Origin: Methanofastidiosum methylothiophilum
GTDB taxonomy: Archaea > Methanobacteriota_B > Thermococci > Methanofastidiosales > Methanofastidiosaceae
DNA: 43,682 nt
Reading direction: 5' to 3'
NCBI GenBank assembly: GCA_001587635.1
Contig: LNJE01000012.1
Location: forward strand, 1 to 43,682
Positions 33,423-42,571 of this stretch are shown here, in pieces; within the stretch, counting starts at the first letter, position 1; each line of letters begins with the position of its first letter. The notes beneath the pieces are model-generated. The model saw nothing but the letters and a program-made list of their open reading frames with translations, had not been told where the DNA came from and did no database searches. A program made the position numbers and the translations under genes.

Positions 33423-34112
33423 ATGGAAACTACCCTAAGTGACATAAGATTTATTGATTATCCTTCATTCTCAATTGAGAGGGCATTATTACTAAGAAAT
33501 TCTTTATTTGAAAAAGGTGTGGACAATATATACTCCTTTGGTAAGGTAGAAATTGGAATCAATAGAGCAATTGGCAAAGGTAATACCTCAATTATTTTTC
33601 TTGGAAACTATAAAAACAAAAATGTATCAATTAAGATAGAAAGATCTGATTCAAAAAGAAAAGGCTCTCTTAAAAAAGAAGCTTTCTACCTAATAAAAGC
33701 TAATGAAAACGGGATAGGGCCAAAAATCTATGATTATGATAAAGAATATTTCATCATGGAATACCTAGATGGACCACTATTAATTGAGGGAAAGTTTGAT
33801 AGAGAAGATATCTTTGACATTTCTAGGCAATGCAATGCCCTTGATAATGCAGGTATTGATCACAGACAAATTCAAGGTGGAAAGCATATTATTTGTGGTG
33901 AAAAAAACGTTATAATTGATTTTGAAAAGGCACATTTTTCAAACACCCCCAAAAACGTCACTTCTTTTTTATCAATGTGCTTCATATCTGACTGCCTTGT
34001 GAGAAAAAGGATAGAAGAAATATTTGAATTTAACGAAGATGGAATAGGGGCACTTTTAAAAAAGTATAAATCCAACTTAGATATAGAAAAACTTATTGAA
34101 AGTATCCAATAA
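33423..34112 (+). CDS. Rio/Bud32-like predicted protein kinase (COG2112)
   Basis: 229 residues resembling the archaeal COG2112 family: GKGNTSIIFLG (glycine loop), VSIKIERSDSKRKGSLKKEA, IMEYLDGPLL (hinge), DHRQIQGGKHIIC (catalytic loop with His-Arg) and VIIDFEKAH (metal-binding Asp). It is a small lipopolysaccharide-kinase/Rio-type kinase with unknown substrate. It is adjacent to the nucleotide genes (0 nt gap), which may be operon convenience only. Confidence 0.8.
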   Translation: METTLSDIRFIDYPSFSIERALLLRNSLFEKGVDNIYSFGKVEIGINRAIGKGNTSIIFLGNYKNKNVSIKIERSDSKRKGSLKKEAFYLIKANENGIGPKIYDYDKEYFIMEYLDGPLLIEGKFDREDIFDISRQCNALDNAGIDHRQIQGGKHIICGEKNVIIDFEKAHFSNTPKNVTSFLSMCFISDCLVRKRIEEIFEFNEDGIGALLKKYKSNLDIEKLIESIQ

Positions 34113-34155
34113 GATTTAAATATTTTAGTTAATTAGAAAACTTGGTTGTGATTCG

Positions 34156-35103
34156 ATGGAATTTGAAAAACCCTGGACGGAAAAATACAGACCACAGAAG
34201 CTTGATGATATTGTTGGAAGAGATCCTATAGTTAGGAGACTCAAATCGTATATTGATAAAAAATCAATGCCTCATTTGCTATTTGCTGGACCTCCAGGTG
34301 TTGGGAAAACAACAGCAGCCATAGCACTTGCAAAAGAAATATTTGGAGAATATTGGAAACAAAACTTCCAAGAGACAAATGCCTCAGATGAGAGGGGGAT
34401 AAATGTCGTTAGAGAAAAGATCAAGGACTTTGCAAGAACAAGGCCGATAGGTGGAGAGTTTAAGATAATATTTTTAGATGAATCAGATGCATTGACATCA
34501 GATGCACAGAATGCATTGAGAAGAACTATGGAAGTTTATACCTCAACATGTAGATTTATCCTTTCATGTAATTACTCTTCAAGAATTATTGATCCAATAC
34601 AATCAAGATGTGCAATATTCAGATTTGGTCCCTTGACAAATGATGCAATAAAAGTCATGATTAAAAAGATTGCACATGAGGAAAAAATTGATCTTAAAGA
34701 AGATGGCCTAGAGGCAATTACCTATGTTTCTGAGGGCGATATGAGAAAAGCAATTAACGCACTTCAAGCATCATCAGGTATTGGAGATTCTATAACGGAG
34801 AGCTTGGTCTACCAGGTGACTTCTAGGGCAAGACCAGAAGAGATAAAAAATATGATGAAAATAGCACTTTCTGGGGACTTTATTTCATCTAGAAGAGTTC
34901 TCCAGTCACTTCTACTTGAACAAGGATTGTCTGGAGAAGATATAATAATGCAAATGCACAGAGAGACCTTCAATTTAGAAGTTTCTGATAAAGAAAAAGT
35001 TAGAATAATCGATATGATAGGTGAAGCTGACTTTAGACTTGTTCAAGGAGCAAATGAATTTATACAACTTGAGTATCTTCTAGCCAATCTTTCAATAGGA
35101 TAA
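34156..35103 (+). CDS. rfcS: Replication factor C small subunit
   Basis: 315 residues of an AAA+ clamp-loader ATPase: WTEKYRPQKLDDIVG start, Walker A GPPGVGKTT, Walker B FLDESD, and sensor/SRC motif QSRC. No intein. It loads the PCNA clamp with RfcL. TATA-like block (atttaaatatt) about 30-40 nt upstream; GTGAT precedes the ATG. The partner gene follows 7 nt later. Confidence 0.95.
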   Translation: MEFEKPWTEKYRPQKLDDIVGRDPIVRRLKSYIDKKSMPHLLFAGPPGVGKTTAAIALAKEIFGEYWKQNFQETNASDERGINVVREKIKDFARTRPIGGEFKIIFLDESDALTSDAQNALRRTMEVYTSTCRFILSCNYSSRIIDPIQSRCAIFRFGPLTNDAIKVMIKKIAHEEKIDLKEDGLEAITYVSEGDMRKAINALQASSGIGDSITESLVYQVTSRARPEEIKNMMKIALSGDFISSRRVLQSLLLEQGLSGEDIIMQMHRETFNLEVSDKEKVRIIDMIGEADFRLVQGANEFIQLEYLLANLSIG

Positions 35104-35110
35104 CGATAAT

Positions 35111-36484
35111 ATGCTTGTTGAAAAATACTTTCCTAAAAATTTTTCTGAAATAAAAGGTCAACAGGCACTTGTAAAGGATATTTTAGCATGGATTAACACA
35201 TGGGGGACTGAAAAAAAGGCCCTTCTCATTTATGGCCCACCTGGTAGTGGTAAGACCACTATGGTCAAAGTCCTGGCAAAAGAGCTTGGATATGACTTAA
35301 TAGAGCTAAATGCAAGTGATAAAAGGGATCAAACTGTACTAAACAGGATAGTTGGAAATGCAGCATCTTCAAAGACTCTTTTTGGATATAAGAAAATAAT
35401 CTTACTTGATGAGGCCGATAACATCCATGGAAAAGAAGATTTTGGAGGGGCAAAGGCCTTACTTGAAATAATCAAGAACACACAAAATCCCATTATACTT
35501 ACGGCAAATAGTTACTGGGAAGTATCTCAAGCCATAAGAGAAAATTGTAAACTTGTCCAATTCAAAAGACTTCAATCAAGAACAGTATTTGCTAGACTAA
35601 AAGAAATAGTAACTGCGGAAGGTATTGATGCAGATGAAGATATCCTCTTGAAGATTGCAGAACAGTCTGCAGGAGACATGCGTGCTGCTATAAATGATCT
35701 TGATTCTTTAGGAAAGAAGATAACAAAAGGCGATGAAAAATTAGTGGGATCAAGAGATACTGAAACTTCTATATTTGAAGCATTATCAAAACTTTATACA
35801 TCAAACTCGATAGATGTCCGAAAAGAGTTTTTTAATATTGATAAAAAACCGGATGAATTACTATTATGGATTGATGAAAACACTCCAAAGGCATACAAAG
35901 GAAAAGATTTACTTAACTCTATGAATCTTATTTCTAAATCAGATATTTATCTAAAAAGAGCTCTTAATACAAGAAATTATTCTATGTGGAAATATGCATC
36001 AGATTTGATGACAGGGGGAGTTTCTGTTGCAGGAGTAACTGATCCAAGATATATCCCATTTTCTCCACCGAAGTACTTTCAAGTTTTAGGATCATCCAAA
36101 AAGGCAAGGGAAACTAACAATGTGATTCTAGATAAGATCGGAAAAAAATGTCATTGTTCAAGGAAAATTGCAAGAAGTTATTTACCTATGATTTCTATAC
36201 TGTTCCTAAATCCTAGGAAAGGTGCCCTTATTGCTAACTTTTTTGAATTAGATATGGAAGAGATTAAGTTCATCGATGAGAAAAATTACAGAAAGATAGA
36301 ACTTGAAAGAGAAGAGCTTTTAAAGGTACCAGAAAAAAAGGAAAAAATCAAAGAGACACCAATAATGATTGATAAAAAAAATGAATCAAAGAAGGAAATT
36401 AATAAAAAAGAAAAAGAACTACAAAAAGAAAGTGAAAAAGAAGACCCGCAAATGAATCAACAGAAAACACTTTTTGACTTTTAG
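35111..36484 (+). CDS. rfcL: Replication factor C large subunit
   Basis: 457 residues: Walker A GPPGSGKTT, Walker B LLDEADNI, and a helical collar domain. The last ~60 residues are very rich in Lys and Glu and end in QKTLFDF, a PCNA-interacting (PIP) box at the extreme C-terminus, as usual for archaeal RfcL. It lacks an intein. Confidence 0.95.
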   Translation: MLVEKYFPKNFSEIKGQQALVKDILAWINTWGTEKKALLIYGPPGSGKTTMVKVLAKELGYDLIELNASDKRDQTVLNRIVGNAASSKTLFGYKKIILLDEADNIHGKEDFGGAKALLEIIKNTQNPIILTANSYWEVSQAIRENCKLVQFKRLQSRTVFARLKEIVTAEGIDADEDILLKIAEQSAGDMRAAINDLDSLGKKITKGDEKLVGSRDTETSIFEALSKLYTSNSIDVRKEFFNIDKKPDELLLWIDENTPKAYKGKDLLNSMNLISKSDIYLKRALNTRNYSMWKYASDLMTGGVSVAGVTDPRYIPFSPPKYFQVLGSSKKARETNNVILDKIGKKCHCSRKIARSYLPMISILFLNPRKGALIANFFELDMEEIKFIDEKNYRKIELEREELLKVPEKKEKIKETPIMIDKKNESKKEINKKEKELQKESEKEDPQMNQQKTLFDF

Positions 36485-36495
36485 AGGAAGATATT

Positions 36496-37662
36496 ATGTC
36501 TGAATACTCTATATCATCATCTTTAGACAAAATCCCAAAGTCCGGTATCAGGAAATTATTTGATCTAGCACAAAATATGGAAGGAGTTATTAGTCTCGGT
36601 ATTGGTGAACCAGATTTCAGCACCCCATCCCATATAATTGAAGCATCTATTAATGCCCTAAAACAAGGAAGAACGTATTATTCCCCGAATTCAGGATTAT
36701 TAGAATTAAGACAAGCCATCTCAAAAAAGATGACAGATCAGAATAAGATTAACGTATCTGAAAATGAAATATTAGTTACTGTTGGTGGTGGGGAGGCATT
36801 GTCACTTGCAATTCAATCTTCAATTAAGACTGGAAATGAAGTAATTATCCCCTCACCTGCCTTCGTCTCCTATATACCTATAGTTATGCTTTCAGGAGGA
36901 AATCCAATAGAGGTAGAATGTAAAGAAGAAGAAAGTTTTATCCTTAATTCTGATATCTTAGAAGAAAATATAACTGAAAATACAGAGCTACTGATTCTCA
37001 ACTCTCCTTCAAATCCAACAGGTTCTGTCATGACAAGAAGTGATTTGGAAAAAATATCAGATATTATAATTGAATATAATCTAAAAGTAATTTCTGACGA
37101 AGTTTATGAAAGCCTTATTTATGGCGGCAAAAAACATATTAGTATAGCATCATTAAATGGTATGGAAAACAATGTCATAACTGTCAATTCATTTTCTAAA
37201 ACTTATTCTATGACAGGTTGGAGAGTAGGGTATCTAGCTTCAAAAGACCCTACTCTTTTTGATAGGATGTTAAAGCTTCATATGTATGGTCCTGTTTGCA
37301 ATAATACATTTGCCCAATTTGGAGCTCTAGAAGCTCTAAATGGGCCCCAAGATTATGTAGAATATATGAGAAGCGAATTTGAAGATAGAAGAAACTTACT
37401 TTTAGATAGAATCAAAGAAATGAACGGTGTTAGGGCTGTAAAGCCAGAGGGTGCATTCTATGTATTCATGAATATATCTGAAACTGGTATGAAATCAGAA
37501 GAGTTTTCTGAAAAACTTTTGAATCAGGAAAAAGTTGTGACCGTTCCTGGATCTTCTTTTGGCCAATATTCTAATGACTTTGTAAGACTTGCATACCCAC
37601 TTAAAAAAGACAAGATTAACGAAGCTTCAGATAGGATGAAAAAATTTCTATCTAAAAATTAA
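36496..37662 (+). CDS. Class I/II PLP-dependent aminotransferase (aspartate-type)
   Basis: 388 residues, fold type I. LGIGEPDFSTP start, SPSNPTGS, SDEVYESLIY, and the PLP lysine in SFSKTYSMTGWRVGY (Lys235). Archaeal members are aspartate, alanine or aromatic aminotransferases; specificity is not visible. AGGAAGAT precedes the ATG, 11 bp after rfcL, so it may be in the same transcript. Its stop overlaps the stop of hypA (TTAA). Confidence 0.88.
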   Translation: MSEYSISSSLDKIPKSGIRKLFDLAQNMEGVISLGIGEPDFSTPSHIIEASINALKQGRTYYSPNSGLLELRQAISKKMTDQNKINVSENEILVTVGGGEALSLAIQSSIKTGNEVIIPSPAFVSYIPIVMLSGGNPIEVECKEEESFILNSDILEENITENTELLILNSPSNPTGSVMTRSDLEKISDIIIEYNLKVISDEVYESLIYGGKKHISIASLNGMENNVITVNSFSKTYSMTGWRVGYLASKDPTLFDRMLKLHMYGPVCNNTFAQFGALEALNGPQDYVEYMRSEFEDRRNLLLDRIKEMNGVRAVKPEGAFYVFMNISETGMKSEEFSEKLLNQEKVVTVPGSSFGQYSNDFVRLAYPLKKDKINEASDRMKKFLSKN

Positions 37663-38021
37663 TCTTCTTCAATTACTATTGATTTAATATTAAACTCTCT
37701 TCCTGAAAGAACAGCAACATCATTTGATCCACATTCACATATCATATGAAGTATTGGAAAATCTTTACCAGAGCTGATAGTAAATTCCTTTTCACATTTA
37801 TTACAATGTACCCTTGGTTTTAAAAACTTGATTTCTAATTTTGCCCCTTCTGCAATTGTATCTTTAGATATAACATCAAAACAAAATGTAAGTTGATCAG
37901 CATTGACTAAAAGTATCTCGCCCATCTCAAGTTTAATTAACTTTACTTTTTTCGCTTTTTCCTTTTCAGCAGCATCTAGAATAGTTTTTAACATCCCATC
38001 GGCAAGAGATAATTCATGCAT
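37659..38021 (-). CDS. hypA: Hydrogenase nickel-insertion protein HypA
   Basis: 120 residues. N-terminal MHE (nickel-binding His2, Glu3) and a zinc ribbon with Cys73, Cys76 (HCNKC) and Cys95, Cys97 (ICECGS). The second pair has only one residue between the cysteines instead of the usual two. HypA delivers nickel with HypB to [NiFe]-hydrogenases; no hydrogenase gene is in the window. It is monocistronic between convergent genes. Confidence 0.92.
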   Translation of the reverse strand: MHELSLADGMLKTILDAAEKEKAKKVKLIKLEMGEILLVNADQLTFCFDVISKDTIAEGAKLEIKFLKPRVHCNKCEKEFTISSGKDFPILHMICECGSNDVAVLSGREFNIKSIVIEED

Positions 38022-38083
38022 ATATCCACCAATACATTTTTATATTCAGTTAAAAGAGTATTTAAAAGCTTAGGGGGATAATT

Positions 38084-38374
38084 TTGAAAGGTTATATAAT
38101 ATGGCCTTCGTATCTTAACAAAAATCTTTCAAAGAAAGATGGCAGAAAACTTCCAAAGAATTTATCATTGGATCAACCAAAATTTGAAGAGATAAAAAAC
38201 GCGCTTGAATCTATTGGGATTAGTCATGAGGTTGAAAAAAATTCGAGATATCCAAAGGAACAGGGAAGGGAAGACAGAAATTTAGGTAGATTTGTTGTTG
38301 AGAAAAAATTCTCTAAAAATGAAATACTAAAGAAAATATCAAAAGAGATAAGAAAAAGTAGGGGGGGAAATTAA
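38084..38374 (+). CDS. srp19: Signal recognition particle subunit SRP19
   Basis: 96 residues: IIWPSYLNKNLSKKDGRKLPKNLSL and the helix with RYPKEQGREDRNLGRFVVEKK. Binds SRP RNA and stabilises it for SRP54. The start is TTG, with an AGGGGGAT stretch about 6 nt upstream. Stop overlaps the DUF211 stop (TTAA). Confidence 0.92.
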   Translation: MKGYIIWPSYLNKNLSKKDGRKLPKNLSLDQPKFEEIKNALESIGISHEVEKNSRYPKEQGREDRNLGRFVVEKKFSKNEILKKISKEIRKSRGGN

Positions 38375-38664
38375 GATCTATCTTGCAAAGTTTCAACTTC
38401 TGGGATGATTCTTTTACCTGCAGCAACTTTGTCTATGCTATGAACAGTACCACCAAGTTTTTCTATCTCTTCTTTTAATAATTCATAATCTATTGAATCC
38501 CCTTGTATTGAAAGTTTAACTGTTTCAGTCTTTTGATCAATTTCGACAACAGATATATTTACCCCTAAAATCCCTGGTAGTTCTGCTAATCTATTCGCAA
38601 AATCTGAAAGTATTGGTTTGTGGGGTTTTAAAACATCAAGGACTATTATCCTTATTGAACTCAT
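38371..38664 (-). CDS. DUF211 family protein
   Basis: 97 residues, IRIIVLDVLKPHKPILSDFANRLAELPGI and GVNISVVEIDQKTETVKLSIQG are the family pattern. DUF211 proteins are small ferredoxin-like-fold archaeal proteins without a settled function. Single gene, ATG with a TATA-like atatttaaac about 20-30 nt upstream. Confidence 0.88.
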   Translation of the reverse strand: MSSIRIIVLDVLKPHKPILSDFANRLAELPGILGVNISVVEIDQKTETVKLSIQGDSIDYELLKEEIEKLGGTVHSIDKVAAGKRIIPEVETLQDRS

Positions 38665-39001
38665 ACATCAACCTTATTTTAGGAATATTTAAACTTTTAT
38701 AATAGTTTCGGTTCGTTAATTTTGAATTATAACTATATATTAAAGAGGAAATGCGAATAGATATTTGGAATTGATAGTAATTGACGATAGTTTTCAAAGA
38801 ATTTCAGAGAAGTTATTTTTTTAATGATAACGAAACACTTGTTGAAGTATCATGATCATGAGGTTCAAGTATAAAGAAGTATGATATAGTAAATTATATC
38901 TTCTCAATCTCTAATTTTAATAAAAGAGTTATATGGGATAACCTTATATTTTAATTTTTTTTAGTCGATATAGAAACTAATACGCTAATGGTGATATTAT
39001 T
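38665..39001. promoter_or_regulatory. 337-bp divergent region upstream of nifJ
   Basis: Non-coding. It contains the DUF211 promoter at the left end, a perfect 12-bp palindrome at 38850-38861, a 6-bp-armed inverted repeat GATATA/TATATC at 38883-38900, a 5-bp one GTTAT/ATAAC at 38928-38942, a TATA-like cttatatttta at 38943-38953 and a GGTGAT ribosome binding site before the nifJ ATG. No ORF above about ten codons stands out. Confidence 0.6.
38850..38861. repeat. Perfect 12-bp palindrome
   Basis: TCATGATCATGA reads identically on both strands. The nearby TTGAA and TTCAA pentamers lie nearly symmetrically, off by one base. It is about 140 bp before nifJ and could be a regulator site. Confidence 0.6.
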
Positions 39002-42000
39002 ATGAAAAGACCGATGGTTACTATTGATGGAAATGAAGCTGCCGCATATACAGCTTATCATGTCAATGAAGTTATATCAATATACCCCATTACCCCCTCC
39101 TCAACGATGGGGGAGTTATCTGATCAGTGGGCGTCTGAAGGAAAGCCCAATATATGGGGCACAGTTCCTAACGTAACTGAGATGCAAAGTGAAGGGGGGG
39201 CTTCTGGAGCAATACATGGTTCATTACAAAGAGGGGCTTTAACAACTACTTTTACAGCTTCCCAAGGGCTTCTTTTAATGATTCCAAACATGTACAAAAT
39301 AGCAGGTGAGCTTACATCAACTGTATTCCACGTAAGTGCTAGATCTCTTGCAACGCACGCTTTATCAATTTTTGGTGATCAGACAGATATAATGGCTGTG
39401 CGTTCTACAGGATTTGCACTTCTTGCTTCAAACTCTGTCCAAGAAGTTATGGATCTTTCTCTTATTGCCCAAACCTCTACTTTAAAATCAAGAGTTCCGT
39501 TTTTACACTTTTTTGATGGATTTAGAACTTCAGCAGAAACTTCAAAAGTTGAACGCTTGACACTTGAAGATCTAAAGCAAATGATAGATGAAGAACTTGT
39601 AAGAAAGCATAGAGCAAGAGCACTATCACCTGATAATCCAATCATAAGAGGAACATCTCACAATCCAGATACATATTTTCAAGCAAGGGAGAAAGTAAAT
39701 CCATATTATGATGCTTGTCCTGATTTAGTCCAAGAGGCCATGGATAAATTTGCAAAAATTGTTGGTAGACAATACAAACTCTTCCAGTATGAGGGTGCAT
39801 CTGATGCTGAGAGAATTATTATCATTATGGGAAGTGGTGCTGAAACTGTAGAAGAAACAGTAAATCATCTTAATAAGACAGGTGAGAAAGTAGGTGTTTT
39901 AAAAGTAAGATTATTTAGGCCATTTTCATTGAAACATTTTATTTCAGTTCTACCTCCATCAGTAAAAAGAATTGCAGTTCTTGATAGAAGCAAAGAGCCT
40001 GGTGCATTGGGTGAACCACTTTATCTTGATGTTGTATCCGCCATATCTTCTGCATTCTCAAATGGTATGCTAAAAATGGACACAATGCCAAATATAGTTG
40101 GAGGGATATATGGATTATCATCAAAAGAGTTTAAACCTTCAATGGTAAAAGCTATTTTTGAAGAGTTAAAAAAAGATAATCCAAAGAATAGATTTACTGT
40201 CGGGATTAACGATGATGTAACTAATAAAAGCCTCGACTATGATCCAAACTTTTTTGTAGAACCCAAGAACAGGACAAGAGCTGTTTTTTTTGGCCTTGGG
40301 GCCGATGGTACTGTAAGTGCGAACAAGAGTTCAATAAAAATCATTGGAGAAGAAACTACCAACTATGCACAGGGATACTTTTATTATGACTCAAAGAAGG
40401 CAGGATCTCTTACAATTTCTCATTTACGTTTTGGTCCAGACCCTATAAGATCACCCTATCTAATTGACAGAGCTAATTTTGTTGCATGTCATCAGTATTC
40501 ATTTTTAAATAAATATGATATGTTAAACATTGCTGAGGAAAATTCAATTTTTCTTTTGAATAGTCCTTATCCAAAGGAGCAAGTATGGGATCATCTGCCT
40601 AGAACTGTTCAACAAGAGATAATTGACAAAAAAATCAGATTTTACACAATTGATGCTTATGATATTGCAAAGGAGATTGGGCTTGGGGTTAGGATTAATA
40701 CAATCATGCAGACATGTTTCTTTGCCTTGAGTAATGTCATCCCAAAAGACGAAGCAATTAAATCAATTAAAAAATTCACAGAGAAAACTTATGGCAGAAA
40801 GGGAGAAAAAATATTAAAAATGAATTATGAGGCAATAGATAAGGCCATTGACAACCTCTATGAGGTAAAAGTTCCTGAAAAAGCATCTAGTGGTTTTGAT
40901 TTGAAGGATCCGATCCCTGAAGACGCACCAGATTATGTAAGAACTGCAATATCAAAAATGATTAGTTACAAAGGAGACGAGCTCCCTGTAAGTGTGTTCC
41001 CTGATGATGGTACATATCCAACTGGAACAACTAAATGGGAAAAAAGAAACATTTCACTTGAAGTGCCTGTGTGGGATCCTGAGATTTGTATACAGTGTGG
41101 TAGATGCGCCTTTGTATGCCCACATGCTGTTATCAGGGCCAAGGTATACCCAAAAAATGCTTTAAAGAATGCTCCTGTCTCGTTTAAGCACGCTGAATCA
41201 AAGTTCTCCCAATTTAAAGATTATTTATACACTGTTCAGGCTTCACCGGAAGATTGCACTGGATGTACTCTCTGCTATGAAACATGCCCATCAAAGAACA
41301 AGACGGACCCAAAGTTAAAAGCAATTAATATGAAATTTAAAGATCCAATTTTAGATGTAGAAAAAGAAAATTGGAACTTCTTTGAATCATTGCCTTATAT
41401 TGAACGTGGAAAGTTAAATGTCTCTACTGTAAAAGACATACAACTTCTGGAACCATTATTTGAATTTTCTGGTGCTTGTGCAGGTTGCGGTCAGACACCA
41501 TATGTAAAGTTAATGACTCAGTTATTCGGTGATAGAGCTGTTATAGCCAATGCTACAGGCTGTTCATCTATCTATGGAGGAAATTTACCAACAACACCTT
41601 ATACAAAGAATAAAGATGGTAGAGGGCCAACTTGGTCAAACTCATTATTTGAAGATACAGCGGAATTTGGACTTGGCATGAGACTTGCATTGGATAAACA
41701 AAAAGAATATGCAATGGAGCTTATAGAAAAATTAAAAAATGATCTAGGGAAAGAATTGGTATTTGAGTTAAAGAATGCAAATCAGGACAGTGAAGCTGGA
41801 ATAAACAAGCAAAGAGAAATGGTAAAATTGTTGAAGGCAAAGCTAAAGTCCATACAAAGTTCTGAAGCAAAAAATCTAATTAGCTTGGCCGACTCCTTAG
41901 TTAAGAAGAGCGTCTGGATCTTAGGTGGGGATGGTTGGGCATATGATATAGGTTATGGTGGTCTCGATCATATTTTCGCCTTAGGAAAAAACGTCAATAT

Positions 42001-42571
42001 TCTTGTTCTTGATACAGAAGTATATTCTAATACAGGGGGGCAAATGTCAAAATCAACCCCTCTTGGTGCGGTGGCAAAATTTGCAATGGGGGGAAAGTCT
42101 ACCCCAAAGAAGGATCTCGCTATGATGGCTATGAGTTATGGCAATATATATGTTGCAAAAGTTGCTTTTGGTGCAAATAACGCTCAAACTGTTAAAGCAT
42201 TTCTAGAAGCTGAGGCATATGAAGGAACTTCAATTATCATAGCATATGCACACTGTATAAATCAAGGATACGACTTAAAACATGGCCCAGAGCAACAAAA
42301 ATTAGCCGTTCAATCGGGTTACTGGCCACTCTTGAGATATAATCCTAACTTAGAATTGGAAGGTAAAAATCCACTTCAATTAGATTCAGGTAAACCCTCG
42401 ATACCGCTTGAGAAGTTTGTCTATAATGAAACAAGATTTAAGATATTACTTAGAAGTAAGCCTGAAGTTGCAAAGATGCTTTTAGAAAAGGCACAGAAAG
42501 ATATTGTAAAAAGATGGAATTTCTATAAATACTGGTCAGATATGCCTGTATATAAAGAGGATGAAAGATGA
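39002..42571 (+). CDS. nifJ: Pyruvate:ferredoxin (flavodoxin) oxidoreductase, single-chain NifJ type
   Basis: 1189 residues: domain I with YPITPSSTMGEL, domain III and gamma-like linker, a 2[4Fe-4S] ferredoxin domain (CIQCGRCAFVCP at about 696, CTGCTLCYETCP at about 752) and a C-terminal TPP domain (GDGWAYDIGYGGLDH, YSNTGGQ). The third cluster's cysteines are seen in CAGCGQTPY, ATGCSSIYGG and AHCINQGYD. It splits pyruvate to acetyl-CoA and CO2, reducing ferredoxin, or the reverse. Archaea usually have a four-gene form, so the one-piece enzyme suggests acquisition from bacteria. Next gene overlaps by 4 nt. Confidence 0.95.
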   Translation: MKRPMVTIDGNEAAAYTAYHVNEVISIYPITPSSTMGELSDQWASEGKPNIWGTVPNVTEMQSEGGASGAIHGSLQRGALTTTFTASQGLLLMIPNMYKIAGELTSTVFHVSARSLATHALSIFGDQTDIMAVRSTGFALLASNSVQEVMDLSLIAQTSTLKSRVPFLHFFDGFRTSAETSKVERLTLEDLKQMIDEELVRKHRARALSPDNPIIRGTSHNPDTYFQAREKVNPYYDACPDLVQEAMDKFAKIVGRQYKLFQYEGASDAERIIIIMGSGAETVEETVNHLNKTGEKVGVLKVRLFRPFSLKHFISVLPPSVKRIAVLDRSKEPGALGEPLYLDVVSAISSAFSNGMLKMDTMPNIVGGIYGLSSKEFKPSMVKAIFEELKKDNPKNRFTVGINDDVTNKSLDYDPNFFVEPKNRTRAVFFGLGADGTVSANKSSIKIIGEETTNYAQGYFYYDSKKAGSLTISHLRFGPDPIRSPYLIDRANFVACHQYSFLNKYDMLNIAEENSIFLLNSPYPKEQVWDHLPRTVQQEIIDKKIRFYTIDAYDIAKEIGLGVRINTIMQTCFFALSNVIPKDEAIKSIKKFTEKTYGRKGEKILKMNYEAIDKAIDNLYEVKVPEKASSGFDLKDPIPEDAPDYVRTAISKMISYKGDELPVSVFPDDGTYPTGTTKWEKRNISLEVPVWDPEICIQCGRCAFVCPHAVIRAKVYPKNALKNAPVSFKHAESKFSQFKDYLYTVQASPEDCTGCTLCYETCPSKNKTDPKLKAINMKFKDPILDVEKENWNFFESLPYIERGKLNVSTVKDIQLLEPLFEFSGACAGCGQTPYVKLMTQLFGDRAVIANATGCSSIYGGNLPTTPYTKNKDGRGPTWSNSLFEDTAEFGLGMRLALDKQKEYAMELIEKLKNDLGKELVFELKNANQDSEAGINKQREMVKLLKAKLKSIQSSEAKNLISLADSLVKKSVWILGGDGWAYDIGYGGLDHIFALGKNVNILVLDTEVYSNTGGQMSKSTPLGAVAKFAMGGKSTPKKDLAMMAMSYGNIYVAKVAFGANNAQTVKAFLEAEAYEGTSIIIAYAHCINQGYDLKHGPEQQKLAVQSGYWPLLRYNPNLELEGKNPLQLDSGKPSIPLEKFVYNETRFKILLRSKPEVAKMLLEKAQKDIVKRWNFYKYWSDMPVYKEDER

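Noticed and set aside
37659..38021. HypA as a marker of a hydrogenase cluster here
   Set aside because: No hydrogenase subunit or other hyp gene is nearby; neighbours are an aminotransferase and SRP19.
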